Shown: positions 1 to 6,958, numbered from the stretch's first letter. The stretch is DNA of 11,021 bases from an uncultured Oscillospiraceae bacterium (GCA_958366985.1 CATXDC010000032.1:1-11021), one strand, 5' to 3'. Program-made: numbers and translations. Notes: generated by a model not told the origin, from the letters alone.

Positions 1-8
1 TTTGCCAT
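1..8 (-). CDS. 5' end of an unidentified gene leaving the window
   Basis: Only the start ATG GCA AA is visible (Met-Ala-Lys/Asn), so no function can be given. The call rests on context. On the minus strand a GGAGG ribosome binding site (16-20) sits 7 nt before this ATG, and a good promoter lies further upstream (71-99). These three signals in correct order make a real gene start likely. Confidence 0.55.
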
Positions 9-34
9 TTTCTTTCCTCCAATATACTTTTTTT

Positions 35-60
35 GCGGTGTACAAGGTCCGTACATCCGC
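35..60 (-). other. Hairpin at the 5' end of the left-edge gene's mRNA
   Basis: GCGG-TGTAC (35-43) pairs with GTACA-T-CCGC (51-60), giving nine base pairs with one bulged base and a 7-nt loop. With the promoter at 71-99 the transcript would begin near position 64, so the stem sits at the extreme 5' end of the RNA, ahead of the ribosome binding site. It is followed by A residues rather than U, so it is not a terminator. It could stabilise the 5' end or regulate the gene; which is unknown. Confidence 0.4.
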
Positions 61-70
61 TTACCCTGTA

Positions 71-99
71 ATAATAGTTTATCAGGTTAAATAAATCAA
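71..99 (-). promoter_or_regulatory. Promoter of the left-edge gene
   Basis: Reading the minus strand, TTGATT (94-99) and TATTAT (71-76) are separated by exactly 17 nt. The predicted start, near 64, leaves a leader of about 55 nt before the ATG at position 8. Confidence 0.5.
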
Positions 100-152
100 T
101 GGTAATATTGTGAAAAGAAAAAATAAATTATTTGTTAACAACATAGAACAGA

Positions 153-200
153 TTGTCTAAATTAAATAAAAATTTTTATAAAAAATACCGACTGAACAGT
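153..200 (+). promoter_or_regulatory. Possible promoter with overlapping operator-like palindrome
   Basis: TTGTCT (153-158), an 18-nt spacer and TATAAA (177-182) form a moderate plus-strand promoter. Just after it is the interrupted palindrome GACTGAACAGTC (189-200), the size and position of a simple repressor operator. No solid plus-strand gene follows; only the 15-codon ORF at 306. In such AT-rich DNA a chance match is quite possible. Confidence 0.25.
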
Positions 201-305
201 CTGATTTGATTTCATTAAACTATTTGGCAATGTTTGCAATATAAATTTTGCTGTAATTTTCATTTAATTTAAACATATAATACAGATTCAAATTGGAGCA
301 TAAAA

Positions 306-353
306 ATGAAAAAATGTCTTTACACAAATCTTGTTTTTTACAAAATAATATAA
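306..353 (+). CDS. Putative 15-codon ORF (unassigned)
   Basis: ATG AAA AAA TGT ... ATA TAA encodes MKKCLYTNLVFYKII. A GGAG (295-298) lies 7 nt before the ATG and a perfect TATAAT (276-281) lies upstream, although no matching -35 box is obvious. Three bases after the stop begins the hairpin at 356-388, which carries a U-run only on the other strand. The peptide is not recognised. The stretch 9-421 holds no larger gene. This could be a real micro-peptide or a chance ORF, and chance is the more likely. Confidence 0.2.
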   Translation: MKKCLYTNLVFYKII

Positions 354-388
354 AAAAATTGTCTTTACAGTACCTGTAAAGACAATTT
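352..388 (-). terminator. Intrinsic terminator of the CLC transporter gene
   Basis: A perfect 15-bp inverted repeat (356-370 with 374-388) closes a 3-nt loop. On the minus strand it is followed by a run of seven T (complement of A352-358). It lies 33 nt past the stop codon of the CLC gene. On the plus strand there is no comparable T-run, so it acts mainly on the minus strand. Confidence 0.88.
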
Positions 389-421
389 AGGATTTACTAT
401 ATAAAATTTATCCGCAAAATA

Positions 422-1678
422 TCATTCGACCTTTTTATCAATAAATTCGGGCCTTAACTTTGAATACATTATTTTTTGTTCTGCATAAAGTCCCGAATAA
501 CCTGAAAGCATATAACTTATTGCAATTGAAACAGCAAAAAATACAAATCCCTGAGCTCCGAAAAGTTCAACACTGAGTACCAGCGATGTTATAGGACAAT
601 TAGTAGCGGCGCAGAAAAGGGAAACCATTCCTATACCTGCTCCGAAAGAAGTATTTAACCCTATAAGTTTTGAAGCAGTATTGCCGAATGTTGCTCCGGT
701 AAAGAATACAGGAACTATCTCTCCTCCTCTAAAGCCTCCGGAAAGAGTTACGGCAGTAAAGATCATTTTTAAAATAAAAGCTTCTGGTGCAACATCTCCG
801 GAAATCGCTCTTAAAATGACATTCATACCTGCACCGTTATAGTCATGGTTTCCGACTACCAAGGTCAATATTATTATTATAATTCCGCATACACCGGCTC
901 TTACAAAGGAATTGCGTATATATTTTGTAAGATATTTTCTTGAGTTCTCCAGCAGGAAACAGAAAAGCACGCCCAGCACTGCAGTAAGCACCGAAAGCAA
1001 TGCAACTTTGGCAAAGGATGAAAAATCTGCATCGGGAATTTCCAAAAGTTTATATGTAACCGGTACTGCTCCGCAGGCCTTTGCAAAGCCAGCTCCTACA
1101 ACAGCCGAAACAATGCAAGGAACAAGTGCTGAATAATACATAACGCCAACACTGATTACCTCAATGGAAAAAATAGCGGCAGTAATAGGAGTGCCAAACA
1201 ATGCTGCAAAAGCGGCGCTCATTCCGCACATGGTTATAAGCTTTTTCTCTTTGTCATCCATTTTGAAAAGCAGACCCAAATTGTAAGCCAGACTTCCGCC
1301 TATCTGCAAAGCGGCGCCCTCACGTCCGGCAGAACCTCCGAACATATGAGTTACCACGCTTCCCAAAAATACAAGAGGTCCCATCATAAACCTTATTTTT
1401 TCGTTAGATCTTATAGAAACGAAAATGGAATTTGTTCCTTTATCCTCTTCCATATTAAAGATCTTATACATTCCAACAATGCACATTCCCGCAAAGGGCA
1501 GCAAAAAAATAAACCACGGGAAGCGTTCAAGATAACCTCCTACGGTTTCCAGACCAAAATGGAAAATTGTAGCCACAGTACCCACGGTCAAACCAATAAA
1601 TACGGCACATAATATCCATTTGACAAAAGTTATTATATTATCTTTTATAAACATAAAAGTGCTTTTAACTTTATTCAA
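422..1678 (-). CDS. CLC-family anion transporter, CLC-F (fluoride/proton antiporter)-like
   Basis: This 418-residue protein is an integral membrane CLC transporter with many hydrophobic segments and a length typical of bacterial CLCs lacking CBS domains. The external gating glutamate lies in GREG (E120, residues 118-121), and a GGFRGGEIVP segment (314-323) stands at the GxFxP position. The usual anion-coordinating GSGIP is replaced by GTNSI (81-85). The surrounding GGSAGREGA, the GGE-x-x-P segment and a late Tyr (Y398) recall the fluoride-exporting CLC-F branch as remembered from the E. casseliflavus protein (GNNLI, E118, Y396). Fluoride specificity is inference; chloride transport remains possible. 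The start is TTG at 1678, supported by GGGTGA six nt upstream; an ATG at 1654 lacks a good ribosome binding site. It has its own promoter and terminator and is divergent from the ROK regulator. No fluoride riboswitch was found in its leader. Confidence 0.9.
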   Translation of the reverse strand: MNKVKSTFMFIKDNIITFVKWILCAVFIGLTVGTVATIFHFGLETVGGYLERFPWFIFLLPFAGMCIVGMYKIFNMEEDKGTNSIFVSIRSNEKIRFMMGPLVFLGSVVTHMFGGSAGREGAALQIGGSLAYNLGLLFKMDDKEKKLITMCGMSAAFAALFGTPITAAIFSIEVISVGVMYYSALVPCIVSAVVGAGFAKACGAVPVTYKLLEIPDADFSSFAKVALLSVLTAVLGVLFCFLLENSRKYLTKYIRNSFVRAGVCGIIIIILTLVVGNHDYNGAGMNVILRAISGDVAPEAFILKMIFTAVTLSGGFRGGEIVPVFFTGATFGNTASKLIGLNTSFGAGIGMVSLFCAATNCPITSLVLSVELFGAQGFVFFAVSIAISYMLSGYSGLYAEQKIMYSKLRPEFIDKKVE

Positions 1679-1741
1679 AATTTATCACCCGTTATTATAT
1701 TCCATAAAAGTTTTACCAAACTTCACTTTAATTTATTAGTT

Positions 1742-1770
1742 ATTATAACATGTTTTTCCTATGTAAGCAA
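1742..1770 (-). promoter_or_regulatory. Promoter of the CLC transporter gene
   Basis: On the minus strand a perfect TATAAT (1742-1747) is preceded by TG-T, forming an extended -10 element. A weak TTGCTT -35 box (1765-1770) lies 17 nt upstream. Transcription would start near 1735, giving a leader of roughly 57 nt. Confidence 0.6.
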
Positions 1771-1833
1771 TTCGTCATTTTTGCAAAAAAGTACAATATT
1801 GATAAATTTTTTAATATATTTAACATTTTATAA

Positions 1834-1862
1834 TTGACATAAAGTTACAAATCCCGTATTAT
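1834..1862 (+). promoter_or_regulatory. Promoter of the ROK regulator gene
   Basis: TTGACA (1834-1839) and TATTAT (1857-1862) are separated by 17 nt, a near-consensus housekeeping promoter. The start point would be near 1869, about 27 nt before the ATG. It is divergent from the CLC promoter, so a regulator bound in 1750-1860 could affect both genes. No convincing operator palindrome was seen there. Confidence 0.75.
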
Positions 1863-1895
1863 TTTACTGTATGTTAAGTGAAATGAGGTGGGTGT

Positions 1896-3044
1896 ATGAA
1901 ACCCAACAACGCTGAATATATTAAGGAAGTAAACAGAAAAAACATCCTTAATATTATTCGTTCAACTCCCTCTTCCCGTGCAACCCTGGCTGAAAAAACA
2001 GGTCTTACACGTGCGGCTATCACCTTTATTATCAATGAGCTTATTGATAAAGGCATGGTATACGACAGAGAGGTTGTAAAATCCAGTATTGGACGATATC
2101 CGACTATTCTGGATATCAACGCAAAGTACGGTTATGTAGCCGGTGTGCTTCTTGAGCGTCACTGCTGCTGTGTATGCATAGCCGACTTTAAGTGTAATGT
2201 TATAGCGGAAACAACCATTGATTCTTCCGACAGCCCAAATGTGGTTATGACAATTGATCATATTGCCGTTGCCATTGATGAGCTTCTTGAAAAAGCCGGA
2301 CTGACTAAAGATATGCTTCTTGCAGTAGGCGTAAGCTCTCCGGGACCGGTGGATTATAAATCGGGCGTTATACTCAATCCCCCCGATTTTGAAATGTGGC
2401 ACAGAGTTCCTGTTACGGATCTTCTTTCACGTGTGCTTGGAGTTCCGGCATACATCGAAAACATCTCTGTGGCTCTGGCTATTGCTGAATACAGATATGG
2501 TATCAGCAATATCTTCAGAAGTTCACTCTTTATTGAAGCTGCCACAGGAATTGGTTCCGCAGTTATTGTAAACGGAAAAGTTTTCAGAGGTTCAGCAGGC
2601 TTTGGTGTAGAACTTGGACACAGCTGTGTAGATGTAAACGGCGAAAAATGCACCTGCGGAAACAGCGGATGCCTTGAAATGTACGCTTCCATAAAGTCTC
2701 TTGAGAATATTTTTGCAGATAAATGGCCCGGAAGCTGGGATAAGGTTATGGACGGAATGGAAAACGGCGATGAAAACTGCGCTGAGATTTTCAATCACGA
2801 AGTAAAATATCTTTCAGCGGCTCTTGCAAACGCTGCAAACTCTTATGACCTTGACGGAATCATTCTTTCACGTGATTTTGCTCACAAATCTGAAATACTT
2901 ATTGAAAAGCTCCACGATGAGCTTGCAAACCGTTCAATTATTTCTCAGATTCACCCTGTAAGAATTGAAATCGCAAAGTTTACCGGTTCAATCAATTCTT
3001 CACTCAGAGCAAGTGCAGCAACAGCAATCGAACATTGTCTGTAA
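1896..3044 (+). CDS. ROK-family transcriptional regulator (NagC/XylR type)
   Basis: The protein has 382 residues. An N-terminal winged helix-turn-helix (about 13-60) is followed by a ROK sugar-kinase-like domain. The ROK zinc site is complete: ExGH at 239-242 and CxCGxxGC at 252-259, continuing into LE. GVSSPGPVD (145-153) matches the sugar-binding segment. Features needed for kinase activity are degraded: the ATP-phosphate loop is YGYVAGVLLERHC (78-90) without the DxGxT signature, and the ENDAN catalytic motif reads ENISV (188-192), so the catalytic Asp is absent. It is therefore a ligand-sensing DNA-binding protein rather than a kinase. The start ATG is preceded by GAGGTGGG. The effector sugar and target genes are unknown; no sugar genes lie in the window. 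It is transcribed alone and ends at a shared terminator. Confidence 0.93.
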   Translation: MKPNNAEYIKEVNRKNILNIIRSTPSSRATLAEKTGLTRAAITFIINELIDKGMVYDREVVKSSIGRYPTILDINAKYGYVAGVLLERHCCCVCIADFKCNVIAETTIDSSDSPNVVMTIDHIAVAIDELLEKAGLTKDMLLAVGVSSPGPVDYKSGVILNPPDFEMWHRVPVTDLLSRVLGVPAYIENISVALAIAEYRYGISNIFRSSLFIEAATGIGSAVIVNGKVFRGSAGFGVELGHSCVDVNGEKCTCGNSGCLEMYASIKSLENIFADKWPGSWDKVMDGMENGDENCAEIFNHEVKYLSAALANAANSYDLDGIILSRDFAHKSEILIEKLHDELANRSIISQIHPVRIEIAKFTGSINSSLRASAATAIEHCL

Positions 3045-3065
3045 TAAAAACATCAGCATAAACTA

Positions 3066-3099
3066 AAAAACGCAGCGAAATCGCTGCGTTTTTCTTTTT
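3066..3099. terminator. Bidirectional intrinsic terminator between convergent genes
   Basis: AAAAACGCAGCG (3066-3077) pairs with CGCTGCGTTTTT (3082-3093), with T-rich tails on both strands. It lies 22 nt after the ROK stop codon and 10 nt after the stop of the minus-strand coiled-coil gene, so it can serve both convergent transcripts. Confidence 0.92.
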
Positions 3100-3108
3100 A
3101 ACAATTTG

Positions 3109-3708
3109 TTACTTCTTTTCACTATCGGAACCGTGTACTCCTGCCGCTGCAAGATTTGCACGAACTCGTTTGATATCCTTAAGTCCCTTTGTAAAAACTT
3201 CTTCGGATTCACGCATAACATTGTCCACAAAATCGCTTGCTGCTGTACGCATTTCCTTTGACCAGCGATCCGCCTGTGCTGTTGTGTCGTCGGAGTAAGC
3301 TTTCGCCTCACTTATAATTTCGTCAGCCTTTTCCTGAGCTGTGGCAACAGTAAGATTTGCCTGAGCTTTAGCTTTTGACAAAAGATCATTTGCCTGTGCC
3401 TTTGCTGTCTGCATAATTTCATGCTCTTCAACAAGCCGTGCAGCCTGCTCTCTTGCCTTTGCGATTATCTTCTCGCCGTCCTTTTTAGCTGCATTGAGAA
3501 TTTCCATTCTATCCACAACAATAGCTCTTGCCTGTTTTACCTCTTCCGGTATATTAAGATTTAAATCCTCTATTATATGTTTAAGGTCGTCAACATCAAT
3601 AAGAACCTTTGAGGTAAAGGCTATTGTTGTTCCCTTTTCCACAAGCTCTTCAAGCTCGCCTATTATGTTATCTATATTTTTAGGTATACCATCGTTATGT
3701 CTGGGCAT
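3109..3708 (-). CDS. Coiled-coil protein of unknown function, downstream of coaD
   Basis: The protein has 199 residues and is highly charged. A short N-terminal part (about 1-55) contains IDNIIGELEELVEKG. A long Ala/Glu/Lys-rich helix follows (about 56-150), with repeated AKAQAN and AQEKADEIISEAK stretches resembling the stalks of DivIVA-like or ATP-synthase b-type proteins. There is no membrane segment and no recognised catalytic motif. The ATG at 3708 was chosen because GGAG lies 7 nt upstream; a TTG two codons earlier has that GGAG too close. The gene starts 29 nt after the coaD stop and appears to be the last gene of the rsmD-coaD operon. A scaffold or cell-division/envelope role is a guess from composition only. 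Confidence 0.85.
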   Translation of the reverse strand: MPRHNDGIPKNIDNIIGELEELVEKGTTIAFTSKVLIDVDDLKHIIEDLNLNIPEEVKQARAIVVDRMEILNAAKKDGEKIIAKAREQAARLVEEHEIMQTAKAQANDLLSKAKAQANLTVATAQEKADEIISEAKAYSDDTTAQADRWSKEMRTAASDFVDNVMRESEEVFTKGLKDIKRVRANLAAAGVHGSDSEKK

Positions 3709-3737
3709 AAACAAACTCCATCCTTTCTGCGCAGCCT

Positions 3738-4220
3738 TTATTTTTGAATTCGCTTTATAATATCATACTGTATCTCAGGAGGCACAAAGGTAGAGATATC
3801 TCCGCCCAGCTGACACACCTGCTTTACTACACTGGAGCTTAAAAACATATGCTCTGAGCTTGTAGTGATAAACACTGTTTCAAGCTCTGCATTAAGCTTT
3901 TTGTTTGTAAGAGCCTGCTGAAATTCATACTCAAAATCCGAAACCGCACGAAGTCCTTTAACTATGGCAACAGCTCCGTGCTGACTTGCATAATCTGCAA
4001 GGAGTCCGGAATAAGCATCAATTTCCACATTTGAAAGATGAAATGTGCAGCGTTTGAGAAAATCCACACGTTCTTCCGCAGTAAAGCTGGGAGCGTTCTT
4101 CTGAAAATTCTTCATAACAACTACTATGACCTTATCAAATATCTTTGAGCTTCTTGTTATTATATCAAGATGTCCGAGGGTTACGGGATCAAAGCTTCCC
4201 GGGCAAATTGCAATTTTCAT
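3738..4220 (-). CDS. coaD: Phosphopantetheine adenylyltransferase
   Basis: CoaD joins ATP and 4'-phosphopantetheine to make dephospho-CoA, the penultimate step of coenzyme A synthesis in the cytoplasm. The 160-residue length is normal. The nucleotidyltransferase signature PGSFDPVTLGH (7-17) contains the TxGH catalytic motif. KGLRAVSDFEYE (88-99) carries the conserved substrate-binding Arg91, and LSSSVVK (127-133) matches the ISSS motif. The ATG overlaps the rsmD stop codon as ATGA (4217-4220), so translation is probably coupled. A GAGGAAGAGGG ribosome binding site lies just upstream, inside the end of rsmD. Confidence 0.97.
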   Translation of the reverse strand: MKIAICPGSFDPVTLGHLDIITRSSKIFDKVIVVVMKNFQKNAPSFTAEERVDFLKRCTFHLSNVEIDAYSGLLADYASQHGAVAIVKGLRAVSDFEYEFQQALTNKKLNAELETVFITTSSEHMFLSSSVVKQVCQLGGDISTFVPPEIQYDIIKRIQK

Positions 4221-4762
4221 ATACCCTCTTCCTCACTCTCTCTGTAAACGGTAAGCTCCGTTTTTCCGTATTTATAAGTTCTGTACTTTGAAAATCTTCC
4301 CGCCTTTTCAGGCAATTCTTCACCATAAGGAGATTCACATATAATTACTCCGCCGGGATTCATTTTATCGGCAACGGCTGTAACTGCACGCTGCAAAATT
4401 CCTTTTCCATAGGGCGGGTCAAGAAGAGCAATGTCAAATCCTCCGGAAGTAATAGCTGCAAAGCTATCCGAATTCACAACAACTGCTTTTTCCTTTAATC
4501 CGCAGGAAGCAAGATTTTTCTTTATTATCTCAACAGCACGGCTGTCTGCATCGGCGAAAAGCGCCGACTCAGCTCCACGGCTGAGAGCCTCTATTCCAAG
4601 CTGTCCGCTGCCGGCAAACATATCAAGAACTCGTCTGCCCTCAAGCTCAAACTGTATTATACTGAACATCGCTTCTTTTACTCTGTCAGTTGTGGGACGT
4701 ACATCCTCACCCTCAAGAGTTATTAATTTTCTGCCTCTGGCAGTTCCTGTTATAACACGCAT
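4217..4762 (-). CDS. rsmD: 16S rRNA (guanine(966)-N2)-methyltransferase
   Basis: RsmD methylates G966 of 16S rRNA using S-adenosylmethionine. The 181-residue protein opens with MRVITGTARGRKL and has RPTTDRVKEAMF (23-34). The SAM-binding motif is DMFAGSGQLGIEALSRGA (47-64), and the DPPYG motif (115-119) is typical of amino-group methyltransferases. The start at 4762 was chosen because it matches the family N-terminus and has GGAG about 10 nt upstream. A longer frame to 4828 would run through the promoter at 4796-4825. It forms an operon with coaD, a common pairing in Bacillota. Confidence 0.95.
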   Translation of the reverse strand: MRVITGTARGRKLITLEGEDVRPTTDRVKEAMFSIIQFELEGRRVLDMFAGSGQLGIEALSRGAESALFADADSRAVEIIKKNLASCGLKEKAVVVNSDSFAAITSGGFDIALLDPPYGKGILQRAVTAVADKMNPGGVIICESPYGEELPEKAGRFSKYRTYKYGKTELTVYRESEEEGI

Positions 4763-4795
4763 ACGCACTTTTCTCCAATAATATTTTGTCCTTTT

Positions 4796-4825
4796 ATTAT
4801 CACACTTTTCACGGCTTTTTGTCAA
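4796..4825 (-). promoter_or_regulatory. Promoter of the rsmD-coaD operon
   Basis: On the minus strand TTGACA (4820-4825) and GATAAT (4796-4801) are 18 nt apart, with TG-T before the -10 box (extended -10). The start near 4789 leaves a leader of about 27 nt. uvrC ends only 37 nt upstream of this promoter with no clear terminator, so some read-through from uvrC is possible. Confidence 0.72.
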
Positions 4826-4861
4826 CATACAACATTAAATTTAACAAATATAACACTGCAT

Positions 4862-6700
4862 TTAACAATCAGGATGAAAATATTTATAAATGGCCTCCGC
4901 CTGGGGCTGTGTGACACCTTTTACACATTTAAGTGTCTCCACATCTGCATCCATTATGGTATCTATGGTTTTCAGTGCCTTAAGAAGATTTACCGCCGTT
5001 TTTTCACCTATTCCTTTTATATCCGTAAGACCATAGGTAAGAAGTTTTTTAGTATGCTTCTTTCTGTGGTAACCTATCGCCCAGCGGTGAACCTCTTCCT
5101 GAATATCAGAAACAAGTGTAAAAACCTGACGCTTTGAATTTATAGCAATTTCTCCGCCGTTCTGAGCAATTGCCCTTGTGCGGTGTTTATCATCCTTTAC
5201 CATTCCGAAAACAGGCACATTAAGATTATAATACTTCATTACCGGCATTACGGCATTGACCTGACCCTGACCGCCGTCAAGAAGAATAAGGTCAGGAAGT
5301 CTGCCGAAACCCTCATTTGAATGGGGTGATTCTTCATAGTAATGCTTAAAACGTCTTGTAAGCACCTCTGCCATGGAAGCATAGTCGTCCTGTCCCTCAA
5401 ATCCTTTGATTGAAAAACGCTTATATGCCTTTTTATAGGGCTGTCCGTCAAAGAACACAACCATTCCACCGACATTATCGCTGCCTGCAGTATGGGAAAT
5501 ATCGTAGGCTTCAATATAACGTGGAATTTTATCGAGTCCCAGAAGCCTTGCAAGTTCGTCAAGAGCAGAGGTTTCCTTGCCTCCTCTGCCAAGCTTCTGA
5601 GCCAGCTTTTCGGCAGCGTTGCTCCGGCACATTTCGAGAATTTTTGCCTGTTCTCCCCTTTCAGGAACAGCTACCGTAACTTTTCGTCCGGCTTTTTCAC
5701 TGAGCCAGCGGGTTATAAGCTCTATGTCGCTTACCTCTCCGTCAACAGTAACTCTCCTGGGCACTCTGTCATGCATGGAATAGTATCCCATAAGAAACTC
5801 ATGGCGAAGCTGCGGCAGATCTTTATCAGGCTCCAAAAAGAAATGCTCGCTGTCACTGAGTCTGCCATCGGTAAAACGCAAAACCATAAGACAGAATGTC
5901 TTTTCGCTTTGTACAACGGCAAACACATCCTGTTCTTCTACGTTATTAGCTACAACCTTCTGCTTTTCGTTTATCTTTTCAATCGCCCTTATTCTATCCC
6001 TAAGTGAAGCAGCCTTTTCAAACTGGAGGTTTTCCGCCGCTTGCTCCATTTCTTCATTCATACGTTTAAGAGCTTTACGGCTGCCGCCTTTCAGAAAATC
6101 AACCGCCTGTTCAATAGCTTCGTTGTATTCCGTACAGGTGATCTTTCCTGCACAGGGAGCAGAACATCTTTTTATGAAATAGTTAAGGCAGGGTCTTGAG
6201 TTCCTGTGAATATCCCTCGGGAACTGCTTGCCACAGACGGGAAGCCCGAAAATCTTTGTCGCTTCCTCCACTGCCTGATTTACGGAAAAAGCTCCCGTAT
6301 ATGGTCCGATATATTCGGCGCCGTCATTAAGCATCTGCTTTTCGGCAGTGATTTTAGGCCACTTCTCCTTTGTGATTTTAATATAATGATATCCCTTGTC
6401 ATCCTTTAAAAGAATGTTATATTTGGGCATATGCTGCTTTATAAGGCTGCATTCGAGAACAAGAGCTTCAAATTCACTGTCTGTGAGGATATAGTCAAAA
6501 TCATAGACGTTTTCGACCATTTTAAGCACTTTAACAGTATGCCTTGACTGTGAGCCGAAATACTGGCTTACACGGTTTTTTAAAAGCTTTGCCTTGCCGA
6601 TATATATTATTTCATTCTTTTTATTTTTCATAATGTAGACTCCGGGATTTAAAGGCAGAGCCATTGCTTTTTTTCTCAGAAATGCCAGTCTTTCGTTCAT
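4862..6700 (-). CDS. uvrC: Excinuclease ABC subunit C
   Basis: UvrC makes the dual incisions of nucleotide excision repair after UvrA/UvrB mark a lesion. The 612-residue protein shows the full domain order. The N-terminal GIY-YIG nuclease has GVY 20-22, YIG 33-35, Arg43 and Glu76. Four cysteines (156, 171, 179, 183) match the UvrC Fe-S cluster spacing. A UVR helix pair for UvrB contact lies at about 210-245. The RNase H-like 5' nuclease has the EAYDISH motif (Asp400) and LLDGGQGQVNAV (473-484). A C-terminal helix-hairpin-helix lies at about 560-608. The ATG at 6700 is preceded by AGGTGAG. It is transcribed from its own promoter (6827-6855) through a leader that contains a hairpin (6719-6755). 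No truncation or lost catalytic residue was noticed. Confidence 0.98.
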   Translation of the reverse strand: MNERLAFLRKKAMALPLNPGVYIMKNKKNEIIYIGKAKLLKNRVSQYFGSQSRHTVKVLKMVENVYDFDYILTDSEFEALVLECSLIKQHMPKYNILLKDDKGYHYIKITKEKWPKITAEKQMLNDGAEYIGPYTGAFSVNQAVEEATKIFGLPVCGKQFPRDIHRNSRPCLNYFIKRCSAPCAGKITCTEYNEAIEQAVDFLKGGSRKALKRMNEEMEQAAENLQFEKAASLRDRIRAIEKINEKQKVVANNVEEQDVFAVVQSEKTFCLMVLRFTDGRLSDSEHFFLEPDKDLPQLRHEFLMGYYSMHDRVPRRVTVDGEVSDIELITRWLSEKAGRKVTVAVPERGEQAKILEMCRSNAAEKLAQKLGRGGKETSALDELARLLGLDKIPRYIEAYDISHTAGSDNVGGMVVFFDGQPYKKAYKRFSIKGFEGQDDYASMAEVLTRRFKHYYEESPHSNEGFGRLPDLILLDGGQGQVNAVMPVMKYYNLNVPVFGMVKDDKHRTRAIAQNGGEIAINSKRQVFTLVSDIQEEVHRWAIGYHRKKHTKKLLTYGLTDIKGIGEKTAVNLLKALKTIDTIMDADVETLKCVKGVTQPQAEAIYKYFHPDC

Positions 6701-6718
6701 TTTCTCACCTGCTTAAAA

Positions 6719-6755
6719 GTCCCTTTTTCCACTGTTGAGGCAGAGAAAAAGGGAC
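6719..6755 (-). promoter_or_regulatory. Hairpin in the uvrC 5' leader, possible attenuator
   Basis: A perfect 11-bp inverted repeat (GTCCCTTTTTC at 6719-6729, GAAAAAGGGAC at 6745-6755) closes a 15-nt loop. On the minus strand it follows the uvrC promoter by about 65 nt and is itself followed by only a short TTTT, 18 nt before the uvrC ATG. It could be a weak terminator, limiting uvrC, or an mRNA-stabilising stem. No T-box or known riboswitch signature was found in the roughly 120-nt leader. Confidence 0.5.
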
Positions 6756-6826
6756 ATACAATATTTGAAATATTTAAAAATAAATATAAAAATTCCGTCC
6801 GTTTTACAGTGCATTTTCTGCTTTCG

Positions 6827-6855
6827 ATTTTACAATAAAAGAGCCTCTCAGTCAA
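6827..6855 (-). promoter_or_regulatory. Promoter of uvrC
   Basis: On the minus strand TTGACT (6850-6855) and TAAAAT (6827-6832) are 17 nt apart. The start near 6820 gives a leader of about 120 nt. No LexA-type operator (GAAC-N4-GTTC) is visible, so SOS control is not supported. Confidence 0.65.
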
Positions 6856-6929
6856 TATAACACAGCTCTCTGACAGCAATTGTAAAAAATTTCCATTTAT
6901 TTTCTACCCTTAAAAAAGTCCCTATACAT

Positions 6930-6958
6930 TTGACCCCTTTTAATATCTTTGTTATACT
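6930..6958 (+). promoter_or_regulatory. Promoter of birA
   Basis: TTGACC (6930-6935) and TATACT (6953-6958) are 17 nt apart, with TG-T before the -10 box. The start near 6965 lies about 22 nt before the chosen ATG. This position argues against any birA start upstream of 6965. Confidence 0.75.

Noticed and set aside
132..141. TTGTTAACAA palindrome resembling half of a biotin-repressor (BirA) operator
   Set aside because: The BirA operator needs two such half-sites in inverted order about 15 bp apart; the second is absent and no biotin gene is visible next to it.
1679..1895. Fluoride riboswitch for the CLC-F-like gene
   Set aside because: The conserved GATGG-containing core of the crcB motif was not found on the minus strand of this interval.
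4763..4828. N-terminal extension of rsmD by 22 residues
   Set aside because: It overlaps the TTGACA/GATAAT promoter and precedes the conserved RsmD start MRVITGTARGRKL.
6701..6900. T-box or other known riboswitch in the uvrC leader
   Set aside because: No T-box core sequence or specifier stem was found; only one simple hairpin is supported.
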